This document shows, piece after piece, positions 21,402-29,507 of a stretch of DNA of 40,574 bases. A model generated the notes under the pieces. The model searched no databases. It had not been told where the DNA came from and saw only the letters and a program-made list of their open reading frames with translations. The stretch lies in NCBI RefSeq assembly GCF_001556185.1, contig NZ_LSIJ01000043.1, positions 1-40,574 of the forward strand, written 5' to 3'. Numbering within the stretch: the stretch's first letter is position 1; each line of letters begins with the position of its first letter. Origin of the DNA: Sphingomonas sp. CCH10-B3 (lineage in GTDB: Bacteria > Pseudomonadota > Alphaproteobacteria > Sphingomonadales > Sphingomonadaceae). The position numbers were made by a program, and so were the translations under genes.

Positions 21402-22634
21402 CTACATGCCTAGCGCGAGCTCGGTCTCCGCGTTCATGAACGCCGGTTCGTAATCCCGCGCCAATGCACCTGACACGCCCACCTGACGCAGAGTCTCACG
21501 CCAGCCTTCCGATATGTGCCGTGCGGTATCGCGGATGATCTGCCCCGCTTCCTCGGGCGGGATCTCGAAAAACTCGCAGGCTTCAAGCGCGAGCGCGATG
21601 GACCGATCATGCGCGCCGCCCTCCAGGATAGCAGTTTCCAGGTGCGGATTTCGATCCGGTGCGGGGTTCACATCGAACACGGGCGACAACCGCCATTGGC
21701 CTCCTCCAACATAAAGGAAGCCATGGTTTTTCAGATGATCGTCCTTGTTGGACACGAGGATCGTGAAAATCAGGCGCACGAAAAGCTCGCGAAAATCGGC
21801 TTTGGGATCGGCGCCATAGGCACGGATAAAATCGACGATCTCCGTATAAGAGCCCAACTCCGTCCCGGTCTTCCCAAGTGCCGTGCGCGCCGAGATATAG
21901 GGAATCCGGGAACTGCCTCGCCGGTCGAACCGCTGGATCAGCGCGACCGGAAAGGGAGTGTCGGCGAGTTCCAGCCTGGCTGTAGGCGTGCGAATGCCGC
22001 AAGCCTGGGCTAGCCGGAGCGTCGCGACCTCGACCCTTTCGATCGGCTGCTGATCGTGGACCGAGGTGAATTTGGCCAACCATAGCGTATCGCCGTCCTG
22101 GACATTGGCCTTGGGCCGGGCGCCGCCCGAGCCGCCCGCGCCCGCCAATGCCTGCATCTCTTCAGCAGATATCTCCTTACCCTGCTCATAGGCGCGGGCT
22201 ATGGCCGTTATCGCTTCCAGCTCGACGAGGCGGGGCACGGCGTCACCTGCTTTACCACGGATGATCTCTCCATCGTCCCCCTGGAATCGCAGTGCGCCCT
22301 GACGACAAGCGTCGTCGGACAGCGTCAGATACTCAAACTCGGTCAGACCATTGCCATAGGCACGTTCGAGAAGGCGCCGTCCCCAACTGTCCGGCGCGGC
22401 ATCCGCAAAGACGCCTGCGAGCGCATCACGCGTGTTCCCTGGCTGGCCCGATGCATGAAAAGGGCCGCCTTCCAGGGGAAGATCCGGCTGCACGGCGAAG
22501 GCGCGGGGATTTTCGATCCAGGCAGCGTCATAGGCAAAGGTCGAGAACTGCCGCGGCCCCGCTGCTGTGAAACGCAGCTGACCGACGGGCACACGTCGGT
22601 CGCCAAGAACAACCTGGGCAGCAAACTCCGCCAT
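21402..22634 (-). CDS. hipA: HipA-family serine/threonine kinase toxin
   Basis: Toxin of a type II toxin-antitoxin pair, 410 residues. Known HipA kinases phosphorylate glutamyl-tRNA synthetase or similar targets and induce dormancy. The N-terminal HipA_N region has F-A-Y-D-A-A-W-I-E-N-P-R-A-F-A and P-D-S-W-G-R-R-L-L-E-R. A P-loop-like A-R-P-K-A segment follows, with the lysine in L-W-L-A-K-F-T-S. The catalytic loop N-K-D-D-H-L-K-N has D298 as the expected base and N303. The metal-binding aspartate is D321 in V-F-D-V-N-P. All key residues look intact, so it is probably active. Its ATG overlaps the hipB stop (TGATG), so antitoxin and toxin are coupled. Confidence 0.9.
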   Translation of the reverse strand: MAEFAAQVVLGDRRVPVGQLRFTAAGPRQFSTFAYDAAWIENPRAFAVQPDLPLEGGPFHASGQPGNTRDALAGVFADAAPDSWGRRLLERAYGNGLTEFEYLTLSDDACRQGALRFQGDDGEIIRGKAGDAVPRLVELEAITAIARAYEQGKEISAEEMQALAGAGGSGGARPKANVQDGDTLWLAKFTSVHDQQPIERVEVATLRLAQACGIRTPTARLELADTPFPVALIQRFDRRGSSRIPYISARTALGKTGTELGSYTEIVDFIRAYGADPKADFRELFVRLIFTILVSNKDDHLKNHGFLYVGGGQWRLSPVFDVNPAPDRNPHLETAILEGGAHDRSIALALEACEFFEIPPEEAGQIIRDTARHISEGWRETLRQVGVSGALARDYEPAFMNAETELALGM

Positions 22635-23011
22635 CAGAACGACGCTCCGTCAGGATCGACCACGTCATCGAGCGCGCGCGTCGGATCCGACTTGGCCTTT
22701 TGCCTTCTGATCCTCGTCGTGAAAGACTTGCCTCGCTGCGGCAGGCGCTCGTTAGAAAGCGCAAGCCCCAGATCATCCTTGCGGACATCGATCAGATCGG
22801 CCAGCCGCTCGAGAAGCCCAAGGACCACCAGCACATCCGCAAGCGTCCCGATAGCAACGCCAGGGTCGCCTTTTTCGAGCCGCGCGATCGAACTGGCCGA
22901 TGTTCCGGCGCGCATGGCCAGGTCCGCAACCGCAATACTGCGCCGTAGCCGCGCATTTCGAATGTCCTGGCCAAGCCTTTCGAGGGCTGGTCCGACCTTT
23001 GGCGAGCCCAT
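22634..23011 (-). CDS. hipB: HipB-like helix-turn-helix antitoxin
   Basis: Xre-family DNA-binding protein of 125 residues that should neutralise HipA and repress the operon. The helix-turn-helix spans residues about 14-68: R-R-S-I-A-V-A-D-L-A-M-R-A-G-T-S-A-S-S-I-ending in A-R-L-E-K-G-D-P. The tail (residues about 85-125) is basic then acidic and could contact the toxin. It lies directly upstream of hipA with a one-base overlap. The ATG at 23011 follows a palindrome-containing promoter region. Confidence 0.85.
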   Translation of the reverse strand: MGSPKVGPALERLGQDIRNARLRRSIAVADLAMRAGTSASSIARLEKGDPGVAIGTLADVLVVLGLLERLADLIDVRKDDLGLALSNERLPQRGKSFTTRIRRQKAKSDPTRALDDVVDPDGASF

Positions 23012-23032
23012 GACAATGCCCCAAATCTGGTG

Positions 23033-23074
23033 AATTATGGTACCATATTTGTCATATTTGATGAGTTATGTCAA
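23033..23074 (-). promoter_or_regulatory. hipBA promoter and candidate HipB operator
   Basis: TTGACA on the minus strand (23074-23069) is a perfect -35; the -10 is weak and falls at about 23045-23051. A palindrome, TATGGTACCATA (23036-23047), with further matching outer bases to 23033 and 23050, overlaps this -10. It lies 25 bp upstream of hipB and is a good autoregulatory operator candidate. The 180-bp gap holds no gene. Confidence 0.5.
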
Positions 23075-23194
23075 GGCTGTGGTGGCCATGTGAACGCGGA
23101 ATAACCGGAAACATCCCTTACCCTTCTCCCGGTAGAAGGCAAAATCTGACTAGCGCCTGGCCAACCTCGGCTGGCCTCAGGATGATGGCGAGAA

Positions 23195-24463
23195 CTATTC
23201 CTTCCGCCCCTGCGGGCTCTTTCCGGCATCCAGAAACATCGGGAAGAAGCTGCGCTGGGTCTTCACCTTGATGATGTCATTGACGCCGATCGTGTTCGCT
23301 TTGCGTCTCTCGCCACCGGCTGGCGTGATCACCTCAAGATCGGGGTTCTCGATGATCGCGGCATGGACGTCATCGGCATGCGCCGGCGTGACGTTGTAGA
23401 TGCTCTCATAGAACTCCATCACCGACATGGCATCACCAGCTTCAGTCACGAGACGGGGCACGTCATCGAGAAGCTGGGTCTTGGCCGAGGCACGGCCATT
23501 GTCGTCGAAGAGATAGAGCATCCCCTCATCATGGCGCGGGTCATAGGACAACATGTTGAGGCCCGATCGGCCGAAGTGGGCCTGAAGGCTGGCATTGTCG
23601 TGGAGGATATTGTTGTAAACTTGCCGTGCCCGATAAGCGTTGGCGAAGTGGATCAGCCAATAGCGCCAGCCGCCAGGGTTGTTGATCGAGAACGGACTCA
23701 CATAGGGCGCGCAAAGCCGGAAAGCGTCGAAGACGATCTTCTCTGCGGTTCCGAGCCAATCCTTCTGGCTCATCAACCCGTCCAGTGCCTGGACATCGCC
23801 GCTGGCGAGACCGAGATGATCGAGTTGCGCACGCAGGCGCTCCGGCTGGTCTTTCTGGAGGAACGCCAGCAACGAACTGATAACGAAGGTGTAGAAGATC
23901 TCGGCCGCAGGATACGAGTGCATGATGTCAAGAATCGTATTCCGCTCGACATGGCTGTGGCCGCACTGGTCCAGGTTGAAGATCACGCTGCGATAGCGCC
24001 CTTGCTCCAGGAAACGCTTGATTTTGGGATAGGCGGTTTCGAAAAACTCGTTGAGATACTCGACGCGCAGATGGAGCTTCGGGCAGGTCGCGACGATGTC
24101 GGCCTGGAGCGGCGCCACATGCGTTTTTAGAAGTTCGATCGCATCACGGCTGGCATCGTTGAAGACCAGCAGGCACTCGACCTCGATCGCGTTCAAGCCC
24201 TGTGCCGCGCGATGCGTGTTCACTGCCTCGGTGGCTCGCTTCAACTCTTCGATGAAAATCAACGGGGAGCCCGATGTCCCGCACTGGTAGCGGCCGCCCC
24301 CGGCGAAGCCATCGACGATGGCCAGCCGAAAACGTTCCTGCTGCGGCAGCTTGCAGCGAACGGTCAGGTAATCGAAGCAATATTCACGGAGAATCTTGTG
24401 CTTGCGCCGCGAATGCTCCTCAAGCTTTGCGCCGTCAGCCCACTCGTATCGCTTCTCAACCAT
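23195..24463 (-). CDS. tcmP: Three-Cys-motif partner protein TcmP
   Basis: A 422-residue protein of the TcmP family, defined by its regular pairing with a three-cysteine-motif (DUF5131/Gp37-Gp68) protein; that partner is encoded directly upstream here. The N terminus has H-S-R-R-K-H-K-I-L-R-E-Y, then V-D-G-F-A-G-G-G-R-Y (residues 50-59), which resembles motif I of SAM-dependent methyltransferases. V-I-F-N-L-D-Q-C-G-H (residues about 155-165) sits where a catalytic motif IV would be. These similarities suggest a nucleotide- or SAM-binding fold, but the reaction is unknown. A normal ribosome binding site precedes the ATG at 24463. It is the last gene of a three-gene operon with DUF5131 and DUF6088 proteins. 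Confidence 0.8.
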   Translation of the reverse strand: MVEKRYEWADGAKLEEHSRRKHKILREYCFDYLTVRCKLPQQERFRLAIVDGFAGGGRYQCGTSGSPLIFIEELKRATEAVNTHRAAQGLNAIEVECLLVFNDASRDAIELLKTHVAPLQADIVATCPKLHLRVEYLNEFFETAYPKIKRFLEQGRYRSVIFNLDQCGHSHVERNTILDIMHSYPAAEIFYTFVISSLLAFLQKDQPERLRAQLDHLGLASGDVQALDGLMSQKDWLGTAEKIVFDAFRLCAPYVSPFSINNPGGWRYWLIHFANAYRARQVYNNILHDNASLQAHFGRSGLNMLSYDPRHDEGMLYLFDDNGRASAKTQLLDDVPRLVTEAGDAMSVMEFYESIYNVTPAHADDVHAAIIENPDLEVITPAGGERRKANTIGVNDIIKVKTQRSFFPMFLDAGKSPQGRKE

Positions 24464-24489
24464 AGCATCCCCCCAAGCCTATCTGACGA

Positions 24490-25272
24490 TCACGCAAACG
24501 CTTGCGCCGCCGTGGGCATTTCATCCCAGGTCTGACCGCGATATTCGCGGCCGTTCGCCTTTTTCGATCGCTTCTTGTTGTCTTTGCCCCAGGTCCCCCA
24601 CTGCTTGAAGAAAAAGGCCGTACCAGCCGACAGGCACTGGACATAAATCTCGTCGATCCATTCCTCCCGGATGGGACGGGCTGACTTCCCGCTTTCCCCG
24701 CCCACGATAGCCCAATGGATGCCGCGCAGATCGACGGTCCCCACAGACCCGATCAAGGGCTCAAACGATATGAAACGGATCGCGGCCGGCGCAGCACGGA
24801 CGGCATCGATCCTGCCCACCACGTCCCCGTCTTCGATACTCGTGCCGAGCCAGACGTTCGGCAGCACCTCTCCGATCTTGGTGGCGACCAGTTCCGCCAT
24901 GCGCTCGGGCCGCTTCGTCAGAATCTGATAATTATGGCGTGGCGTCTCACGCATTACCTTCCAGACATCGAGAATGAAGGCGTCCGTGACCTGCTCGTGG
25001 AACAGGTCGCTCATCGAATTGACGAAAATCTTGCGCGACTTGCGCCAAGCATAGGGAATCGCAAGCGCATCCCGATCCTCACGCACAACACCGTTCCAGA
25101 CCGTTCTCTGCCCGCTCTTGCGGGTCAGGCCGGCATATTTCTGGATGTGCATGGCCTCAAGGCGCTTAGCCATCTCCATGGCATAGCAATGGGTGCAGCC
25201 GGCAGAGATGATCGAGCAGCCGGCAACAGGATTCCATGTGGCGTCCGTCCATTCTATTTGAGTTTCAGCCAT
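24490..25272 (-). CDS. DUF5131 (phage Gp37/Gp68) three-cysteine-motif protein
   Basis: A 260-residue protein of the DUF5131/Gp37-Gp68 family found in phages and mobile regions. It opens with T-Q-I-E-W-T-D-A-T-W-N-P-V, then the defining cysteines C19, C26 and C29 in C-x6-C-x2-C followed by Y-A-M-E-M. This arrangement recalls the cluster motif of radical-SAM proteins, so an iron-sulfur enzyme is plausible, though the spacing is not the classical C-x3-C-x2-C. Further conserved parts are W-R-K-S-R-K-I-F-V-N-S-M-S-D-L-F-H and L-T-K-R-P-E-R-M. The ATG at 25272 has GGGAGG upstream. It lies 26 bp before tcmP and 36 bp after the DUF6088 gene. No substrate is established. Confidence 0.82.
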   Translation of the reverse strand: MAETQIEWTDATWNPVAGCSIISAGCTHCYAMEMAKRLEAMHIQKYAGLTRKSGQRTVWNGVVREDRDALAIPYAWRKSRKIFVNSMSDLFHEQVTDAFILDVWKVMRETPRHNYQILTKRPERMAELVATKIGEVLPNVWLGTSIEDGDVVGRIDAVRAAPAAIRFISFEPLIGSVGTVDLRGIHWAIVGGESGKSARPIREEWIDEIYVQCLSAGTAFFFKQWGTWGKDNKKRSKKANGREYRGQTWDEMPTAAQAFA

Positions 25273-25308
25273 TGCACCCTCCCGTGCGAATTTCGATCTT
25301 TCTAGGCA

Positions 25309-25920
25309 TCATTTCGTCATTTCTCTCGGTTCATACGCGACCCTGCCAACGCTTTGCGCGAGCCATGTCGGAAGCTGCGGCGCGGCGGCGACCAGTTCGC
25401 CGAACGCACCAGGCGGCATACTCCGCTTCAATGTCTTGAGCGCGGCCTCTGCCTTTTCCGGGCCGAGCCAGGCCAGCGCCCGCACGGCCTCCCCTGCCGG
25501 CCGGTTGGCCAAGGCCAGTTGCCAGCGCGGCGCGTGCCGCAATTCCACGACCTGCTTGCCAAGGTGCATCTTTCGACTGCGCCCGGAGGTCAGATAGACC
25601 GAGCGGACGGGCACCTGCGTCGTCAAGCCAAGGGCGTTCGCCGCGGCGGCGCCGTTCGAGACGATGACCTCCCCCTTTTGAATGGCAAGGGCCTCTACAG
25701 CCTGCTCGACCGAAGGCGTGCGTGTGCCGAACCGGCCGGTGATGGGGCGCAGATAGACGCCACGACCGGCGCGGATGAGTTGCCCGCGCTCCGTCAGGCG
25801 CGACAACGCCTGATCCACGGCCGCCCGGTTTCCAAGGTGCAGCAGGCTCTTGGCGGACACAGGAGCGCCTTCGGGCAAGCCCGCCGCATGCGACAAAATC
25901 TGTTCGGTCAGCCGGGTCAT
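25309..25920 (-). CDS. DUF6088-family protein, AbiEi-like antitoxin/regulator
   Basis: A 203-residue protein with an N-terminal winged-helix region (residues about 15-60: L-H-L-G-N-R-A-A-V-D-Q-A-L-S-R-L-T-E-R-G), then G-R-G-V-Y-L-R-P. This is the layout of type IV antitoxin AbiEi-like repressors. Such genes are normally followed by an AbiEii-type nucleotidyltransferase toxin, but here the next genes are DUF5131 and tcmP. Its stop overlaps an ATG (TGATG at 25307-25311) that opens only 14 codons, as if a coupled partner had been lost. A promoter with an overlapping palindrome lies just upstream, consistent with autorepression. Family call fairly sure; its role in this operon is inferred. Confidence 0.75.
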   Translation of the reverse strand: MTRLTEQILSHAAGLPEGAPVSAKSLLHLGNRAAVDQALSRLTERGQLIRAGRGVYLRPITGRFGTRTPSVEQAVEALAIQKGEVIVSNGAAAANALGLTTQVPVRSVYLTSGRSRKMHLGKQVVELRHAPRWQLALANRPAGEAVRALAWLGPEKAEAALKTLKRSMPPGAFGELVAAAPQLPTWLAQSVGRVAYEPREMTK

Positions 25921-25934
25921 GGTCTTTTCGTGTT

Positions 25935-25966
25935 AGAAAAATACGCAATTTTCTGACAGTTTTCAA
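25935..25966 (-). promoter_or_regulatory. Promoter and operator of the DUF6088-DUF5131-tcmP operon
   Basis: Minus-strand TTGAAA (25966-25961) and TATTTT (25943-25938) are separated by 17 bp. The -10 lies inside an inverted repeat with arms AGAAAA and TTTTCT (25935-25954), a plausible site for the DUF6088 winged-helix protein. The gene starts 15-18 bp downstream. Confidence 0.5.
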
Positions 25967-25974
25967 GCAACCCT

Positions 25975-26078
25975 TCTGAAGGGACAGGACCGGATAAGGG
26001 GCGGAAGGCCTTCCCCTGCGGCCGAGCCAGGGTCTCGGCCCACCCCTTCTGCGGGGAGAGCCCCGCAACGCCCCCATT
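25975..26078. other. Hairpin-rich gap before the ardC leader
   Basis: GC-rich non-coding DNA between the divergent operons. A perfect hairpin, GCGGGG-AGAG-CCCCGC, lies at 26051-26066 without a following T run. The plus-strand promoter of the ardC-parB unit should be in or near this stretch, but no clear -35/-10 pair was found. Confidence 0.4.
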
Positions 26079-26159
26079 AGAGTGAGAGTGCAGACCGGAT
26101 TTTCCGTGACGGGTTGAGGACTGGAGAAGGGTCTCCGGCGCCCGTCGCGGAGAACCGCG
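26079..26159 (+). promoter_or_regulatory. Structured 5' leader, copy A (before ardC)
   Basis: It starts with the box AGAGTGAGAGTG (26079-26090). The 10-nt arm CCGTGACGGG (26104-26113) pairs with CCCGTCGCGG (26141-26150), with one G-U pair. Inside is a second hairpin, GGAGA-AGGG-TCTCC (26123-26136). The ribosome binding site GGAG (26149-26152) overlaps the end of the outer stem, seven bases before the ATG. Related leaders precede parB and the strawberry-notch gene. Confidence 0.65.
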
Positions 26160-27110
26160 ATGTTCAGGAAAGACGCCAGCGCACACCTCGCCTCGGATCG
26201 GGCGAGCCTTTACGACGACATCACCTGCAAGATCATAGCCGAGCTTGAGGCAGGCCGCTTCCCCTGGGTCCAGCCCTGGGGATCGGCCTCGGTCAAGGCG
26301 CCCCTCGCTATGCCGAGGAACGCCGCGACCGGGCGGCATTATTCGGGGATCAATGTGCTGATCCTATGGGGTGCCGTGATCCAGCACGGCTTTCCCGGCC
26401 AGAGCTGGCTCACCTTCCGCCAGGCCCTGTCACTCGGCGGCAATGTCCGCCGGGGCGAACGCGGCACCACCGTCGTCTATGCCGACCGTTTCACGCCGGA
26501 GGACGAGAAGCGCCGCGCCCGCGAGGCCGGCGAGGAAGCGGCCGCGATCCCGTTCCTCAAGCGCTTCACGGTGTTCAACGCGGCGCAATGTGACGGCCTA
26601 CCGGAGGATGTCGCCATTGTGTCTCCACCGCCTCCGCCCGGCCTCATCGAGCCGCAGGTCGAGGCCCTGATCCGGGCCACCGGCATCGACTTCCGCATCG
26701 GCGGGGACCGCGCTTTCTATGTCCCTGCGCTCGACTATGTGCAGGTGCCGCCGCCCCAGGCATATTTCGAGCCGATCAACTGGCACAGGACGGCCTTGCA
26801 CGAGCTGGGACATGCCACAGGCCACCCCTCGCGCCTGAACCGCGATTTCTCGGGTTCGTTCGGCTCGAAGAAATACGCCTTCGAGGAGCTGGTCGCCGAG
26901 ATCAACGCGGCCTTCTGCTGCGCCTCGCTCGGCATCACCCCTACCGTCCGCCATGCCGACTATATCGGCTCCTGGCTCGAGGTGCTGCGCGAGGACAATC
27001 GCGCCATCGTGCGCGCAGCTTCCCAGGCCAGCAAGGCGGCCGACTGGCTGCTCGGGTTCCTGCCGGGCGCCGACGTCGATGCGGCCGACCACGAACGGCG
27101 GGCGGCGTAA
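26160..27110 (+). CDS. ArdC-like antirestriction protein, zincin-type
   Basis: A 316-residue protein of the ArdC family carried by conjugative elements. Members bind single-stranded DNA through an N-terminal DUF1738 domain and protect incoming DNA from host restriction. That domain is seen at residues about 15-130: L-Y-D-D-I-T-C-K-I-I-A-E-L-E-A-G, W-V-Q-P-W, and Y-S-G-I-N-V-L-I-L-W. The C-terminal metallopeptidase-like domain has H214-E-L-G-H218 with A-T-G-H following, then E-E-L-V-A-E-I-N-A-A-F, which supplies the third zinc ligand. The ATG at 26160 follows the leader RNA and its GGAG site. It opens the plus-strand backbone with parB next. Confidence 0.85.
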   Translation: MFRKDASAHLASDRASLYDDITCKIIAELEAGRFPWVQPWGSASVKAPLAMPRNAATGRHYSGINVLILWGAVIQHGFPGQSWLTFRQALSLGGNVRRGERGTTVVYADRFTPEDEKRRAREAGEEAAAIPFLKRFTVFNAAQCDGLPEDVAIVSPPPPPGLIEPQVEALIRATGIDFRIGGDRAFYVPALDYVQVPPPQAYFEPINWHRTALHELGHATGHPSRLNRDFSGSFGSKKYAFEELVAEINAAFCCASLGITPTVRHADYIGSWLEVLREDNRAIVRAASQASKAADWLLGFLPGADVDAADHERRAA

Positions 27111-27185
27111 CGAGCCTGAAAACCGGAAAGGCGGAGAAGCGGGCTTCCGGCTTTGCGCCTTGCCGCCCGCCTGGCGCTGCACTCC

Positions 27186-27269
27186 GAGAGTGAGAGGGCG
27201 GCGCTTCGCTTCGTGACGGGTTGGAGGTCGAGAGAGAGGCTCCCGGCCGCCCGTCGCGGAGTAACGAAC
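27186..27269 (+). promoter_or_regulatory. Structured 5' leader, copy B (before parB)
   Basis: The box GAGAGTGAGAGGG (27186-27198) is followed by CGTGACGGG (27212-27220), which pairs with CCCGTCGCG (27250-27258). An inner stem GGAG/CTCC (27223-27226 with 27240-27243) closes a loop containing TCGAGAGAGAG. GGAG at 27258-27261 is the parB ribosome binding site and overlaps the stem base. The frame is open through this leader, but its role as RNA favours the ATG at 27270. Confidence 0.65.
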
Positions 27270-29411
27270 ATGGCGACTGCCATTCAGAAAATCATCCTAT
27301 CGTCGGCGCGCGACATCCCCTTCAACAAGCTGGTGCTGAGCCAGTCCAATGTCCGGCGCGTCAAGGCCGGCGTCTCGGTCGAGGAGCTGGCCGAGTCCAT
27401 CGCCCGGCGCGGCCTCATCCAGAGCCTCCATGTCCGTCCGGTCCTCGACGCCGATGGCGCCGAGACCGGCATGTTCGAGGTACCCGCCGGCGGCCGTCGC
27501 TATCGGGCGCTCGAACTGCTCGCGAAGCAGAAGCGCCTGGCCAAGACCGCGCCGGTGCCCTGCGTCGTCGGCGACGCCAACAGCGACATCCTGGTCGACG
27601 AGGTGTCGCTGGTCGAGAACATGGAGCGCGCACCGCTGCATCCACTCGACCAGTTCCGCGCCTTCTTGGGGCTGCGCGACAAGGGCATGACCGAGGAAGC
27701 CATCGCCGCCGCCTTCTTCGTCGGTGTCAATGTCGTGAAGCAGCGCCTTCGCCTCGCCTCCGTCTCGCCGACTTTGCTCGATATCTATGCCGAGGATGGC
27801 ATGACGCTCGAACAGCTCATGGCCTTCACCGTCAGCTCCGACCATGCCCGTCAGGAACAGGTCTGGGAGGCAGTCAAGGATAGCTGGCAGAAGGAGCCCT
27901 ATCAGATCCGTCGGATGCTGACCGAGACCTCGGTACGCGCCTCCGACAAAAGGGCCGTCTTCATCGGCGTCGAGGCTTACGAGGCGGCCAGCGGCGTCGT
28001 GCTGCGCGACCTGTTCCAGTCGGACGATGGTGGCTGGCTGCAAGATCCGGCCCTGCTCGACCGCCTGGTGGCCGAGAAGCTGAAGACCACCGCCGACGAG
28101 ATCGCAAGCGAAGGCTGGAAATGGGTCGAGGCCGCCTTGAGCTTTCCCTACGGCCACCAGCACGGACTTCGGGCGCTTGTTGGCGTAACGGTCGACCTGA
28201 CCGAGGAGGAGAGCGCCACCCGCGAAGCGCTGCGCGACGAATACGACCGACTCGAAGCCGAATACGCCGAAGCCGACGAGTTGCCGGACGAGATCGACGC
28301 ACGTCTCGGCGAGATTGAACAGGCGCTCGACGCCATCGAGCAGCGCCCGACGATCTACGATCCGGCCGACATCGCCTTGGCCGGCGTTTTCATCAGCCTC
28401 GATGCCGACGGCTCGCTGTCGGTGGATCGCGGCTATGTCCGTCCCGAGGATGAACGTCCCGTCGAGACCGATGGCAGCGATGCGCACGAGGTTGACGGTG
28501 AAGCGGGCCAGCAGGCCACGCCTGCCGTTCAACGCGCAGTCATCACCATCGGCGGCCAGCCCGCGGATCCGGAGGACGATGAGGAGGACGGCATCAAGCC
28601 GTTACCCGAGCGCCTCGTTATCGAGCTGACCGCGCATCGCACCTTGGCGCTGCGCAACGCGGTTGCGGAACATCCCGACGTCGCCTTGACCATGCTGCTG
28701 CACAAGCTGGTCAGCGACACCTTCCGGCGCACCGCACCTGCCGGCTGCCTTGAGGCCCGCGTCAATCATATCTTCTTCTCGGCACAGTCCGAGGAGTTGA
28801 AGGACAGCCCGCCCGCACGCGAGGTCGCCGAGCGACAGGAGCGCTGGGGCAATCACGTTCCCGACGACGACCAGGCTCTGTGGGACTGGCTCTCCCTGCT
28901 CGACCCCGGCACGCGCCTCGATCTGCTCGCCCATTGCGTCAGCTACGGTGTGAACGCCCTGTTCGAGCGGCCCAATCCCTACAGCGGATCGGGCGTCAGC
29001 CAGCATGGGCTGGACGTGCGCCTCTCGCAGGCTGACCGGCTGGCACGAGCCACCGGCCTCGACATGGTGGCGGCGGGCTGGAGGCCGACGGTCGGCAACT
29101 ATCTCGGCCGCGTCACCAAGCCCCGCATCCTCGAAGCCGTGCGCGAAGGTGCGGGCGAGCGGGCTGCCCAGCTCATCGACCATCTGAAGAAGGGCGACAT
29201 GGCCAAGGAGGCCGAGCGCCTGCTGGCCGACACCGGCTGGCTGCCGGAGCCGCTGCGCCTGGTCGACCTCGACGATGGGCAGACCATCGAACCTGGCACG
29301 GAGGCAGACGCCGGAGACGATGCCGCCTTGCCGGACTTCCTCAGCGGGGATGGCGACGACGAAACCGATGAGATCGAGGACGAAGACACCCTGACGATCG
29401 CGGCCGAATAG
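27270..29411 (+). CDS. Large ParB/RepB/Spo0J-family protein
   Basis: A 713-residue protein of plasmid and ICE backbones. The N-terminal ParB nuclease-like/CTP-binding domain (residues about 15-110) has L-S-Q-S-N-V-R-R, L-A-E-S-I-A-R-R-G-L-I-Q-S-L, G-G-R-R-Y-R-A-L, and E-N-M-E-R-A-P-L-H-P-L-D-Q, which includes the conserved E-N-x-x-R. A helix-turn-helix follows (T-E-E-A-I-A-A-A-F-F-V-G-V-N-V-V-K-Q-R-L-ending R-L-A-S-V). The remaining ~500 residues have no recognised domain, apart from very acidic segments near 325-345, 425-450 and the C terminus. No ParA is adjacent, so it may regulate or organise the element rather than partition it. The ATG at 27270 was chosen because it follows the conserved leader and GGAG. 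Confidence 0.85.
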   Translation: MATAIQKIILSSARDIPFNKLVLSQSNVRRVKAGVSVEELAESIARRGLIQSLHVRPVLDADGAETGMFEVPAGGRRYRALELLAKQKRLAKTAPVPCVVGDANSDILVDEVSLVENMERAPLHPLDQFRAFLGLRDKGMTEEAIAAAFFVGVNVVKQRLRLASVSPTLLDIYAEDGMTLEQLMAFTVSSDHARQEQVWEAVKDSWQKEPYQIRRMLTETSVRASDKRAVFIGVEAYEAASGVVLRDLFQSDDGGWLQDPALLDRLVAEKLKTTADEIASEGWKWVEAALSFPYGHQHGLRALVGVTVDLTEEESATREALRDEYDRLEAEYAEADELPDEIDARLGEIEQALDAIEQRPTIYDPADIALAGVFISLDADGSLSVDRGYVRPEDERPVETDGSDAHEVDGEAGQQATPAVQRAVITIGGQPADPEDDEEDGIKPLPERLVIELTAHRTLALRNAVAEHPDVALTMLLHKLVSDTFRRTAPAGCLEARVNHIFFSAQSEELKDSPPAREVAERQERWGNHVPDDDQALWDWLSLLDPGTRLDLLAHCVSYGVNALFERPNPYSGSGVSQHGLDVRLSQADRLARATGLDMVAAGWRPTVGNYLGRVTKPRILEAVREGAGERAAQLIDHLKKGDMAKEAERLLADTGWLPEPLRLVDLDDGQTIEPGTEADAGDDAALPDFLSGDGDDETDEIEDEDTLTIAAE

Positions 29412-29421
29412 CTGCTTCAAC

Positions 29422-29486
29422 GCGGGATGGCTCCGGCCGTCCCGCACATTCTCAGATCAACCGCAGCCCGGCCATCGCGCCGGGCT
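29422..29486 (+). terminator. Two hairpins after parB
   Basis: GCGGGA...TCCCGC with an inner GGC/GCC pair forms a hairpin at 29422-29445. A second, AGCCCGGC-N6-GCCGGGCT, spans 29465-29486 and is followed by TTGCTCGTTT. The tails have few T residues, so termination may be partial; the next gene starts 22 bp downstream. Confidence 0.55.
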
Positions 29487-29507
29487 TGCTCGTTTCAGGA
29501 GCCTAAC

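Noticed and set aside
21093..21453. Short open frames on both strands in the AT-rich junction
   Set aside because: There is no domain, no ribosome binding site and no coding-like composition.
26051..26066. Perfect GC hairpin considered as a terminator or transfer-origin element
   Set aside because: It has no T run after it and no relaxase gene or recognisable nick sequence nearby; reported only as a hairpin.
27153..27269. A longer N terminus for ParB
   Set aside because: These codons overlap the structured leader that also precedes two other genes, and the GGAG plus ATG at 27270 fits better.
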